Positions 56,552 through 64,000 of a DNA stretch of 64,000 nt are shown here, in pieces. Source of the stretch: Thioalkalivibrio sp. K90mix (GTDB lineage Bacteria; Pseudomonadota; Gammaproteobacteria; Ectothiorhodospirales; Ectothiorhodospiraceae); the NCBI RefSeq assembly GCF_000025545.1, contig NC_013889.1:1915501-1979500 (forward strand), in the 5' to 3' direction. Both the position numbers and the translations under genes were made by a program. Under the pieces are notes generated by a model. That model was not told the origin of the DNA. It searched no databases and saw only the letters and a list, made by a program, of their open reading frames with translations. Numbering within the stretch: position 1 is the stretch's first letter; each line of letters opens with the position of its first letter.

Positions 56552-56618
56552 AGACCCTGACGACCGTAAACAGTACGGTCGTATGCGAAACTTTCACCGA
56601 ACCCCTCAAGGAATCGAA

Positions 56619-58019
56619 ATGGAACACTACGACATCATCGTGATCGGCGGCGGCAGTGGCGGCCTGGCAGTGGCCGAGCGTGCCGCGCCGCACGGCGCCC
56701 GCGTCGCCGTGTTCGACCCGAAACCGCTCGGCGGTACCTGCGTGAACGAAGGCTGTGTACCGAAAAAGCTCACCTGGTATGCCGCCGAGCATGCCGCGCA
56801 GGCACGCCTGGCGCACGAGTTCGGCGTCGATGTCGAGATCAAGGGCATCCGCTACGCCGATCTGGCCAACCAGCGCCAGGCGATGCTGAAAGACCTGAAC
56901 CAGTTCTGGGCCGGGCACCTGGAGAAGCTGGGCGTAACCCACATCCCTGAACGCGCTCGCCTGGCCGGCAAAAACCAGGTGATCAGCGACAGCGGCACCG
57001 AATACACCGCCGAACGCATCGTGCTGGCGATGGGCGGCGCCCCGATCGTCCCGCCGCAGGAGGGTGCCGAACTGGGCACAACCTCCGACGACTTCTTCGA
57101 ATGGACGGAGCTGCCGCAGTCCATCGCCGTAATCGGCGCCGGCTACATCGGCCTGGAGATGGCCGGCATGCTGCGCTCCCTGGGCGTAAAAACCGACGTG
57201 GTCGCGATGGAGGACCGCGTGCTGGAGATGTTCGACCCGATGGTCTCGCAGGCGCTGGACCAGCACATGGAGCACCAGGGTATTGGCCGCCATCTGGGCG
57301 TGAAGGTCGCCGGTCTGGGCGGCAAGCCAGGCGCCGTGACCGTCCAACTCGAGGGCGGCCAGGAACTGGGCCCGTACGAGAAAGTGCTATGGGCCGTTGG
57401 CCGCAAACCCGCCACCGCTGACATGGGGCTGGAAGACGCCGGCGTCGAGATCGCCCGTGACGGCACCGTCCCGGTGGACGCGTGGCAAGCGACCAACGTC
57501 GACGGCATCTATGCCCTGGGCGACATCATTGGCAAGGGTCCGCTGACGCCGGTTGCGATCGCGGCCGGTCGCCGAATGGCAGATCACTGGTATGCCCCGG
57601 AGACGAACCCCGTCCCCGTGGACTATGACCAGATCCCGACGGTCACCTTTACCCACCCGACCGCCGGCATGGTCGGGCTGACCGAGCCGCAGGCCGTGGA
57701 GCGCTTCGGCGAATCGGTGCGCGTCTACGAGACCCAGTTCGGCGGTCTGGACCGCGCCTTCGCCACGGGCGAAGTGCCGCCCGTGGCGATGAAGCTGGTC
57801 TGCGCCGAAGAGGATGAAAAGGTCGTCGGCATCCACATGATCGGAGCCCATGTGGACGAGATGTTGCAGGGCTTTGCCGTGGCCGTGCGCATGGGCGCCA
57901 CCAAGCGCGACCTGGACCTGACCATTCCGCTGCATCCGACCAGCGCCGAGGAGCTGGTAACCCTCAAGGAGGCCCGCCCGGGCCGCCAGAAGGGCCTGGC
58001 CAAGGCCAAGGCCGCTTAA
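56619..58019 (+). CDS. gor: Glutathione-disulfide reductase-like pyridine nucleotide-disulfide oxidoreductase
   Basis: A 466-residue class I flavoprotein: IIVIGGGSGGLAVAERAA, redox pair GGTCVNEGCVPKKL, second nucleotide site IAVIGAGYIGLEMAGML, and C-terminal active-site HPTSAEELVTL. The NADPH-type site has no clear arginine pair (MLRSLGVKTDVVAMED), so NADH use is possible. AAGGA 6 nt before the ATG. It supplies GSH to the upstream Prx-Grx. Confidence 0.92.
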   Translation: MEHYDIIVIGGGSGGLAVAERAAPHGARVAVFDPKPLGGTCVNEGCVPKKLTWYAAEHAAQARLAHEFGVDVEIKGIRYADLANQRQAMLKDLNQFWAGHLEKLGVTHIPERARLAGKNQVISDSGTEYTAERIVLAMGGAPIVPPQEGAELGTTSDDFFEWTELPQSIAVIGAGYIGLEMAGMLRSLGVKTDVVAMEDRVLEMFDPMVSQALDQHMEHQGIGRHLGVKVAGLGGKPGAVTVQLEGGQELGPYEKVLWAVGRKPATADMGLEDAGVEIARDGTVPVDAWQATNVDGIYALGDIIGKGPLTPVAIAAGRRMADHWYAPETNPVPVDYDQIPTVTFTHPTAGMVGLTEPQAVERFGESVRVYETQFGGLDRAFATGEVPPVAMKLVCAEEDEKVVGIHMIGAHVDEMLQGFAVAVRMGATKRDLDLTIPLHPTSAEELVTLKEARPGRQKGLAKAKAA

Positions 58020-58044
58020 CAGGCGGCTGGTCGCAAACGGCAAA

Positions 58045-58077
58045 ACGCCGCCCCTGTGCAAAGCGCCGGGGCGGCGT
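58045..58077. terminator. Hairpin downstream of gor
   Basis: ACGCCGCCCC and GGGGCGGCGT form a 10-bp stem 26 nt after the gor stop. The T-run is on the minus-strand side, so termination could work from either direction. Confidence 0.65.
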
Positions 58078-58174
58078 GCCTGTGTTGCCCAAGGTGATGG
58101 CGAAACGAATGCGGCAGAGCGAACCTGCTCGATCGCCGATACCCGTCAGGCATTTGTGGCGGCCTGCACTTGTC

Positions 58175-58490
58175 GAGGGAGACGCTGATCTAATTGCACG
58201 TCCGTGTTGGTGCCCCCTGTTTTCCGAGACAAGGCGCCTCTGGCAGCGGCTAGTGGTTCTACCCGCCCGTTCTTGATGGATTCGGGGCGCAACGCAGGAT
58301 CGGGGAACAGGGGGCACCAACCCCACAAGCGATTGAAAGCAGGGGCTCGGCCGCCCGTTGTTATCAAGAACGGGCGCGCGCACGGCGTTGCGCCTCCTTT
58401 GTGCAGAATGACTGCACGGCCGTCACCGCGCATTAAACGCACGCAAAAGCGACTCGAGTGCGGACGCGCGATTCAATCAGCGTCTCCCTA
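58175..58490 (+). repeat. R1 palindromic element, copy E (316 nt)
   Basis: The ends are of the GAGACGCTGAT subtype. Arm 1 is GTTGGTGCCCCCTGTT / AACAGGGGGCACCAAC and contains an extra CCCGTTCTTGATGGATTCGG insert. The right end supplies the TAG stop of the ompX-like gene. Copy F at 59299 is its inverted partner on the other side of that gene. Confidence 0.9.
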
Positions 58491-59120
58491 GAAGCGCCAG
58501 CCCAGCGACGCGGTGAAGGCGTCCATCTTGTAGTCGCTGTCGAAGTCATAGCGCTCGTATTCCGCGCGGATCATGAACGCGTTCAGATTGACCTGCATCC
58601 CGACACCATAGACCGGATCGAAACCGTCCTGACTGCGCAGCGTACGGCCCTCGTCTCCCAGGTTACCGCGTACGTCCGCATCCCACTTGGCCGCACCGAC
58701 CTTCGCGAAGGCCTCCACATAGGGGCCGATCGGCAACTTGCCGAGCACACTGGCACCGTAGGCCGTCGAGCGGACGCTCGAGTGCGCGCCATCCTCGTCC
58801 CCGCGCAAAGTCACCTCGCCCAGATCGGTATAGAAGCCCTCGACCGCGAGATAGCGATTGAAGTTGTAACCGACAAAGCCGCGCCAGACGTTGTCATCGT
58901 CGTCGATGCTGTAGTCCGACGTCCCGGATCCGATGAAATCCGCGACCTCGTCGCTGTCGTTCTTCAGCGAGCTGAAGCCCGTCCCCAGACCCATATACAC
59001 ACCCGTGGTGCGGTCACGCTCCTGGGTCGTGCGATCGCGATCCTGCTGTGCCAGCGCACTCTGGGAACCCAACAGGACGAGCGCCGATACTGCAACCCCG
59101 GCAGCCAGATAACGTTTCAT
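58488..59120 (-). CDS. OmpX/OmpA-like small outer-membrane beta-barrel protein
   Basis: A 210-residue protein with signal peptide KRYLAAGVAVSALVLLGSQS-ALA, a charged repeat (RDRTTQERDRTT), then strands such as VYMGLGTGFSSL, VWRGFVGYNFNRYLAVEGFY, AYGASVLGKLPIGPYVEAFA, MIRAEYERYDF, ending FTASLGWRF with terminal Phe. It resembles eight-stranded OmpA-domain proteins. AAGGAGAGG precedes the ATG. R1 elements in inverted orientation bracket the gene. Confidence 0.85.
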   Translation of the reverse strand: MKRYLAAGVAVSALVLLGSQSALAQQDRDRTTQERDRTTGVYMGLGTGFSSLKNDSDEVADFIGSGTSDYSIDDDDNVWRGFVGYNFNRYLAVEGFYTDLGEVTLRGDEDGAHSSVRSTAYGASVLGKLPIGPYVEAFAKVGAAKWDADVRGNLGDEGRTLRSQDGFDPVYGVGMQVNLNAFMIRAEYERYDFDSDYKMDAFTASLGWRF

Positions 59121-59298
59121 TTTCCTCTCCTTATCATTTGCTAATGGTGCTTGAGGACGGCAAAACAACGGAGAGGATTCTTGATTCAATCCAGGCCACA
59201 TGGAAGACGCAATGATTGAACCGATTCATACTTACAAGGATGCCTGCATGACCCGGCCATCAATCATTGACCGAGCGCACACCCACTTTGACTCAGGT

Positions 59299-59584
59299 TA
59301 AGGAGACGCTGATTGAATCGCGCGTCCGCGCTCGAGTCGCTTTTGCGTGCGTTTAATGCGCGGTGACTGCCGTGCAGTCATTCTGCACAAGGGAACCGCA
59401 ACGCCGTGCGCGCGCAAAAGCGGCCGAGCCCCTGCTTTCAATGGCTTGTGGGGTTGGTGCCCCCTGTTCCCCGATCCTGCGTTGCGCCGCTTGCAGGTAG
59501 AACCACTACCTGCTGCGCGACGCGCCTGGTCTCGGAAAACAGGGGGCACCAACGCGGACGTGCGATTCAATCAGCGTCTCCTTA
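59299..59584 (-). repeat. R1 palindromic element, copy F (286 nt)
   Basis: Reverse orientation. Ends are TAAGGAGACGCTGATTGAAT and its complement ATTCAATCAGCGTCTCCTTA; arm 1 GTTGGTGCCCCCTGTT / AACAGGGGGCACCAAC. It lies upstream of the ompX-like gene, whose promoter must be between 59121 and 59298. Confidence 0.9.
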
Positions 59585-59620
59585 AGGAGGAAGCCAGGGA
59601 TCAATCTCAAACGATCCATA

Positions 59621-59678
59621 AAAACAAAAAGGCTGGGGCGCGGATGACCACCCGCTCGTAGCCACCCGCGCCCCAGCC
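59621..59678 (-). terminator. Intrinsic terminator of the lipoprotein operon
   Basis: GGCTGGGGCGCGG (59631-59643) and CCGCGCCCCAGCC (59666-59678) form a 13-bp stem, followed on the minus strand by TTTTTGTTTT. Confidence 0.85.
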
Positions 59679-59700
59679 TTCTGGTTCAAACGGCTACTGA

Positions 59701-60006
59701 TTAATCGAAACGAATAGGGTTTCCGTCCCGATGCTCGTCATAGGAGTCTTGTTCGTATTGCTCCTCGTTTTCTTCTTCCTCGCGCTGGACTTCGTCTTCG
59801 TCTTCGCGCTGATCTTCGATCCAGCCGCGCGCCTCATCACCCGATTCTTCAACGGCATCCACAGCGTCTTCTACCGTTTCTTCGAACGCGTCACCGGCAT
59901 CATCCGCCGTATCCGAATCGGAACAGGCCGACAAAAACAACAGGCCGGCCGCGGCCAGGGCCATCGCCACCCAACGAACGCCAGGCGTCTCAGGAATCTT
60001 CTTCAT
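59701..60006 (-). CDS. Small acidic lipoprotein
   Basis: A 101-residue protein with a lipoprotein signal (VAMALAAAGLLFLSAC-SDSD; lipobox LSAC) and an extremely acidic mature part (DEVQREEEENEEQYEQ). No family is recognised. It overlaps the CsbD-like gene by 17 nt, so the two are co-translated; an envelope-stress or buffering role is a guess. Confidence 0.8.
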   Translation of the reverse strand: MKKIPETPGVRWVAMALAAAGLLFLSACSDSDTADDAGDAFEETVEDAVDAVEESGDEARGWIEDQREDEDEVQREEEENEEQYEQDSYDEHRDGNPIRFD

Positions 60007-60205
60007 TACGCACCTCGTCCATCAATTGGTTGATCTTCGCGGCAATCTTTTCCTGGCTATCACCGTATTTTTCGCGAATCCGGGCGGCCAGCTCGTCCAT
60101 ATTGCCCTCGGCTTCAACCACCTCGTCATCAGTCAGGCGGCCCCACTCCTGTTTCAGCCGCGCCTTGAAGCGTTCACTGCGTCCCAGCATTTGATCTTTG
60201 TTCAT
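59990..60205 (-). CDS. CsbD-family stress protein
   Basis: A 71-residue protein: FKARLKQEWGRLTDDEVVEA, then LAARIREKYGDSQEKIAAKI, matching CsbD/YjbJ proteins that accumulate under stress. AAGGA precedes the ATG at 60205. The biochemical role of the family is unknown. Confidence 0.9.
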   Translation of the reverse strand: MNKDQMLGRSERFKARLKQEWGRLTDDEVVEAEGNMDELAARIREKYGDSQEKIAAKINQLMDEVRNEEDS

Positions 60206-60410
60206 ACGTTGTTCCTTTATTGAATGCGTCTCCATAACGCGGGCGCCAAAGCCTGAACACGCCGGATAACGATGGCATTAACCTGGAGCAAAAAGCTCCC
60301 CGGAAACGGGAAAAATGAGAACCGAGACACCCTGCGGACGCTGGACCGCGCAAAAACGCGGACCATGCCCTACACTTCAGGCGCGACTACAACCAATAAA
60401 GGAGTGGACG

Positions 60411-60575
60411 ATGCTGGGATGGGCACTGATGTTCTTGATCGTCGGAATCGTAGCCGGCGTGCTGGGCCTGAGCGGGATCGCGGGCGCAGCGACCAACATT
60501 GCATGGATTCTTTTCGTGGTGGGCCTGATCCTGGCGGTCATCTTCTTCATCACGGGACGACGCCCCCCGCTATAA
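60411..60575 (+). CDS. DUF1328 (UPF0391) small membrane protein
   Basis: A 54-residue protein that is two membrane helices: [19 protein letters not shown] and [17 protein letters not shown], with the small [11 protein letters not shown] link. GGAG precedes the ATG. UPF0391 proteins are often stress-induced neighbours of CsbD-type genes. Confidence 0.9.
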   Translation: MLGWALMFLIVGIVAGVLGLSGIAGAATNIAWILFVVGLILAVIFFITGRRPPL

Positions 60576-60591
60576 GCGTCTGTGTGGCACT

Positions 60592-60622
60592 GCAATCGCC
60601 CGGCCTTGCGCCGGGCGATTGC
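60592..60622. terminator. Bidirectional terminator between DUF1328 and Crp/Fnr genes
   Basis: GCAATCGCCCGG and CCGGGCGATTGC form a 12-bp stem with a 7-nt loop between two convergent genes. Confidence 0.75.
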
Positions 60623-60623
60623 G

Positions 60624-61376
60624 TTACGAGGCTTCCTCCGCGCAAACGAGGTCCGCGCTTTTGACCCAGTTGGCTTCACAGTCCAGATAGGCCTGGTTGA
60701 ATCCGGAGAAACGTACCAGTCCGTCCAGATCCTTGATTCGGATGGCTCCGTCTTCTGTGCTAATGAGGTCCCGCTTGCGCAACTGGCTGAACGACCGGCT
60801 CACATGCACCGCGGACATGCCCAGCGCATCCCCGAGCACGCTCTGATTCATCGGGAGCCGGACCTCCTCGGACGGACGCTGCAGGCGCACTTTCATCTCG
60901 AGCAGAAAATGCGCAAGGCGCTCGGCCGCGGGCCGGCGGCCGATGTTGATGATGCGCTCCACCAGCATCGACTGTTCGCGCGCCAGGATCAGAAAGAACA
61001 GCGAAGCCAGACGCGGCGCCTGCTCGAACACCTCGGTCAGCTGGCCGCGGGGAAACGGGCAGGCCTCGATGTCGGTCAGCGCGACGAAGTCCGAGCGAGC
61101 CTCGTTGAACCCCATCTCGCGCAAGCCCAGGATTTGCCCCGGCAAAAAGATATCCAGCACCTGACGCCGCCCATCGGCCAGGTCACGTACCGCACAGGCC
61201 CAGCCCGAGCGTAGCGTGTAGAAACGCTCGGCCTCCTCGCCAGCTGCACACAGGCAGGTCTCGGCGGCGTAACGCTTCGGGTCCTTCTCCAGCTGCAACA
61301 ACAGCGCCTTCTCCTCGGGCACGAGGTCTGCAAACTGGTCAATCTGCTCGAGGATGCAACCTTGCGATATGGGCAT
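60624..61376 (-). CDS. Crp/Fnr-family transcription regulator
   Basis: A 250-residue regulator. The cNMP-like beta barrel spans ~20-130 (FYTLRSGWACAVRDLADGRR, ILGLREMGF); the helix-turn-helix is SVLGDALGMSAVHVSRSFSQ. The few cysteines (CLCAAGEE, IEACPF) are not arranged as an FNR iron-sulfur set, and cAMP-contact residues are not obvious. The VHVSRSFSQLRK recognition helix is of the type common in Fnr/FixK-like rhizobial-style regulators. Divergent from the CBS/DUF294 gene. Confidence 0.88.
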   Translation of the reverse strand: MPISQGCILEQIDQFADLVPEEKALLLQLEKDPKRYAAETCLCAAGEEAERFYTLRSGWACAVRDLADGRRQVLDIFLPGQILGLREMGFNEARSDFVALTDIEACPFPRGQLTEVFEQAPRLASLFFLILAREQSMLVERIINIGRRPAAERLAHFLLEMKVRLQRPSEEVRLPMNQSVLGDALGMSAVHVSRSFSQLRKRDLISTEDGAIRIKDLDGLVRFSGFNQAYLDCEANWVKSADLVCAEEAS

Positions 61377-61411
61377 CGCGGGCTCCTTTGTCTTCGCACA
61401 AAGCGATCATG

Positions 61412-61446
61412 TCACGCAACGAAACACCCGTGTTACCTCACGTAAC
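61412..61446. promoter_or_regulatory. Candidate operator in the Crp/DUF294 divergent gap
   Basis: Direct copies TCACGCAAC (61412) and TCACGTAAC (61438) occur 26 bp apart; the second is part of the palindrome GTTAC-CTCAC-GTAAC (61432-61446). The gap 61377-61567 has no gene. The site could be bound by the adjacent Crp/Fnr protein. Confidence 0.4.
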
Positions 61447-61567
61447 AATCACAAGAAAGTCGTACGTCCAAACGACTGATTCCCAATACCGTCCTTTCAT
61501 GGCGTACTTTTTGCAACCCCAAAGGCCATTCTGTGAACCCGTTCACCCAGGGGAATGCGCCACCGCC

Positions 61568-63445
61568 ATGACCGATGCGCTCGACAGCACCCGCGAGTTC
61601 CTCAGCGCCCACGCCCCGTTCGATCAGCTCGAACCCGACGCGCTGGAATTCCTGCTGCCGCGTCTGGAGAACCGCTTCTACGCGCGCGGGGCCCGTATCA
61701 CCGATCCCGATGCCGGCCCGGCACGCCGCTTTCACATCATCCGCCAAGGCCGCATTCGTGGCGAGACCCCCAGCGAAGACGAGCAACTCTCGGGAAAGGC
61801 CTGGGAACTGATTCCCGGCGAGTGTTTCCCGATTGGCGCCCTGCTCGGTCGCCGCGCCGTCCATACGGTACACCGAGCCGCCGAAGATACGGTATGCCTG
61901 GAGCTGGACCTGGAGGATTTCGACCGGCTGCGTAGCCGCTCCCGCGTCTTCAATGACTTCTGCACGCGACGGCTGGCCAATCTGCTGGACCGCCTGCAAC
62001 AGGGCCTGGACACCCTGTCCAGCCGTGACGGCGGCGCAGCCGGGCAGCTCAACACCCCGCTCGCACTGCGCATCGCCCGCAGCCCGGTGACCTGCCGCCC
62101 GGACACACACCTGCGCGAGGTGCTGACCACCATGCGCGACGAGCGCGTGGGCTCCGTGGTCGCGGTGGACGCCGAACAGCGTCCGGTGGGCATCTTCACC
62201 CTGCGGGACCTGCTGGCACGGGTCGCCCTGAAGGATGTCGGCCTCGACACCCCGCTGGACGCCGTGATGACGCCCGGCCCGGTCGCACTGGAGGAGAGTG
62301 CGCCGGGCTTCGAGGGCATCGAGGCGATGACCGAACACGGGATGACACACCTGTGCGTGGTGCGCGAGGGCCGCCTGGTCGGCGTACTCGGCGAACGCGA
62401 CCTGCTGACCAGCCAGCCCCTGACCCTGGACGGCCTGGTGCGCGAGATCCGCCGCGCCGACAGCGTGGCGGCCATTGCCGAACGGCTGCGCCAGGTCCCG
62501 CGCCTGATCGAGGCTGTGGTCGGCCAGGGGGCCGAGGCGGATCAGGTGTTGCGTCTGATCACGCGCCTGAACGAACACGCAACCCGCCGCGTGCTGGCCC
62601 TGCTACGCCCGCAGTACGAAGCAATCGAAGGGATCGACTTCACCTGGCTGGCCTTCGGCTCCCAGGCGCGCGAGGAACAGGCCCTGGTCACCGACCAGGA
62701 CAACGGCATCCTGTTCGACGCCGAGGCCGGCGATGCGGATGCGATCCGCGAGCGTCTGCTGCCCTACGCAAAAGCCGTGAACGAGGCGCTGGCCGAATGC
62801 GGCTTCATGCTGTGCCCCGGCAACATCATGGCGGGCAACCCGGAATGCTGCCTGAGCGGCCCGGAGTGGGATCGGCGCTTTACCCGCTGGATCGAGCAGG
62901 GCACCCCCGAGCATCTACTCAAAAGCACCATTTTCTTCGACCTGCGTGCGGTGGATGGCGACCACGGCCCGGTGGAGGCGCTGCGCACCCAACTGCTGCA
63001 AAAGACCGCCTACAACAGCCGCTTCCGCCGCCAGATGGCGGCCAACCAGCAGGCCTTCCGCCCGCCGCTGGGGCTGTTCGGCGAGATCAGGAGTGGCGCG
63101 CACGGCATCGACATCAAGAAACAGGGGCTGACCCCGTTCGTGGATGCGGCGCGCGTGATCGCCCTGGCCGCCGAGCTGCCGGCCACCCGCACCCACGAGC
63201 GTCTCGACCAGGCCGTTACCGCGGAGGTGATGCGCGAATCCGACGCGCGCGACTATCACGCCGCCCTGCGCTATCTGCAGATGCTGCGGCTGCGCGCGCA
63301 ACAAAAGGCGCTGCGTGAAGGGCGCGACGACGACAACCGAATCCGGCCGGAGGAACTGGGCACCCTTGAGGGACGCATCCTCAAGGAGTCCTTCCGGCAG
63401 GCTCGCAAGCTGCAAGGCCAGCTTGAGGTGCAGTACCAGCTGTGA
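61568..63445 (+). CDS. cNMP-binding/CBS/DUF294 nucleotidyltransferase-like signalling protein
   Basis: A 625-residue protein with four parts: a cyclic-nucleotide-like barrel (~15-130), a CBS pair (~160-285, LREVLTTMRDERVGSVVAVD and GIEAMTEHGMTHLCVVREGR), the DUF294 GlnE-like nucleotidyltransferase core (TWLAFGSQAREEQALVTDQD, GS...DxD), and the DUF294 C-terminal helical domain. Such proteins are usually encoded beside sodium-solute symporters, as here, and are thought to regulate uptake of acetate-like substrates. Confidence 0.92.
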   Translation: MTDALDSTREFLSAHAPFDQLEPDALEFLLPRLENRFYARGARITDPDAGPARRFHIIRQGRIRGETPSEDEQLSGKAWELIPGECFPIGALLGRRAVHTVHRAAEDTVCLELDLEDFDRLRSRSRVFNDFCTRRLANLLDRLQQGLDTLSSRDGGAAGQLNTPLALRIARSPVTCRPDTHLREVLTTMRDERVGSVVAVDAEQRPVGIFTLRDLLARVALKDVGLDTPLDAVMTPGPVALEESAPGFEGIEAMTEHGMTHLCVVREGRLVGVLGERDLLTSQPLTLDGLVREIRRADSVAAIAERLRQVPRLIEAVVGQGAEADQVLRLITRLNEHATRRVLALLRPQYEAIEGIDFTWLAFGSQAREEQALVTDQDNGILFDAEAGDADAIRERLLPYAKAVNEALAECGFMLCPGNIMAGNPECCLSGPEWDRRFTRWIEQGTPEHLLKSTIFFDLRAVDGDHGPVEALRTQLLQKTAYNSRFRRQMAANQQAFRPPLGLFGEIRSGAHGIDIKKQGLTPFVDAARVIALAAELPATRTHERLDQAVTAEVMRESDARDYHAALRYLQMLRLRAQQKALREGRDDDNRIRPEELGTLEGRILKESFRQARKLQGQLEVQYQL

Positions 63446-63500
63446 CGAATCGCGTCGACGAGTCACGGCAAACAATAAAACTCATGAGAGGAGCTACGTC

Positions 63501-63764
63501 ATGTCACAAGAAGACCTGAGCCGGCAGGCCTACTGGCGCGCGCATCTGCGCCTGTTGGCGATCTGCCTTGCCATCTGGTTTCTCGTGTCCTTCGGGCTGG
63601 GGATCATTCTGGCCGCACCGCTGAACGCGTTCTCGATCGGCGGGTATCCGCTGGGCTTCTGGTTCGCCCAGCAGGGCGCGATCTACACCTTCATCATCCT
63701 GATCTTCGTTTATGCCTGGCGCATGAACGTCCTGGATCGCAAGTACAACGTCCACGAGGAGTAA
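63501..63764 (+). CDS. DUF4212 small subunit of a sodium-solute symporter
   Basis: An 87-residue protein with two membrane helices ([20 protein letters not shown] and [20 protein letters not shown]) and the [11 protein letters not shown] motif of DUF4212. GAGAGGAG precedes the ATG. It is always paired with the large symporter subunit that follows. Confidence 0.93.
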   Translation: MSQEDLSRQAYWRAHLRLLAICLAIWFLVSFGLGIILAAPLNAFSIGGYPLGFWFAQQGAIYTFIILIFVYAWRMNVLDRKYNVHEE

Positions 63765-63771
63765 GCCTGTC

Positions 63772-64000
63772 ATGGATCAACAGACCCTAAGTCTTCTCGT
63801 GGTCGGGGCGACCTTCGCCCTGTACATCGGCATCGCCATCTGGGCGCGGGCCGGTTCGACCAGCGAGTTCTACGTCGCCGGGCGCGGCGTCAACCCGATC
63901 GCCAACGGGATGGCCACCGCGGCGGACTGGATGTCCGCCGCGTCGTTCATCTCCATGGCCGGCCTGATCGCGTTCCTCGGCTTCACCGGGGGCGCCTACC
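63772..64000 (+). CDS. Sodium-solute symporter large subunit (3' partial)
   Basis: The first 76 residues are visible: [20 protein letters not shown] is the first helix, then [20 protein letters not shown] and [20 protein letters not shown], typical of SSSF/ActP-like VC_2705-type permeases. It starts 7 nt after the DUF4212 stop and runs off the window. The substrate is probably a small monocarboxylate. Confidence 0.9.
   Translation, partial: MDQQTLSLLVVGATFALYIGIAIWARAGSTSEFYVAGRGVNPIANGMATAADWMSAASFISMAGLIAFLGFTGGAY

Overview
The window is 64 kb of GC-rich chromosome from a Gram-negative gammaproteobacterium. Three conserved neighbourhoods support this: ygfB-pepP-ubiH-ubiI beside a divergent zapB-like/zapA pair, ffs-dnaX-ybaB-recR, and minC-minD-minE. 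A member of the Chromatiales/Ectothiorhodospiraceae, such as a Thioalkalivibrio-like sulfur oxidiser, is a reasonable guess. It rests on gene style and repeat content only; no diagnostic sulfur-oxidation gene is present.

Layout. 1-6.7 kb: the end of an NCS2 permease fused to an ATPase-like domain, then two divergent operons (gpx / glutaredoxin-like-DUF3429 / folE leftward; FAD amine oxidase / DUF1365 / cfa rightward). They share an intergenic region with 11-bp-spaced TNTACA repeats resembling a B12-photoreceptor CarH/LitR operator. 6.8-17.7 kb is accessory: two paralogous MntA/HepT-type pairs, a phd/vapC-type pair with a frameshifted toxin, a porin, and a 4.2-kb array built around a REP-associated tyrosine transposase (RAYT). 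In that array a 5' block is present three times, an IS256-family element has landed in one repeat unit, and the 3' end of the gene is multiplied into a minisatellite. 18-28.7 kb: ubiquinone hydroxylases, pepP, ygfB, zapA, lolA, ftsK and a methyltransferase. 28.8-34.6 kb: two P-II-like proteins, an NhaP2-type antiporter and an SOS cassette lexA-imuA-imuB. 34.6-44 kb: a nucleotide-sugar epimerase, minCDE, a second lipid-methyltransferase pair and a fused 5-oxoprolinase. 44-55.5 kb: housekeeping genes (dapB, prmB, psd, orn, phhB, rsgA, hinT, recR, ybaB, dnaX, ffs). 55.6-58 kb: a glutathione-based peroxide defence pair (Prx-Grx fusion and glutathione reductase) preceded by an OxyR-like site. 58-64 kb: a small beta-barrel protein, small stress proteins, a Crp/Fnr regulator divergent from a CBS/DUF294 protein, and the start of a DUF4212/sodium-solute symporter operon.

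Repeats. Besides ordinary REP/BIME palindromes, the window has six copies (209-316 nt) plus one lone end of a palindromic element, called R1 here. Its long stems vary between copies with matching changes on both sides. Its outer ends often supply the stop codon of the neighbouring gene. Copies bracket minC and the ompX-like gene. R1 and the RAYT array are the most unusual content of the window.
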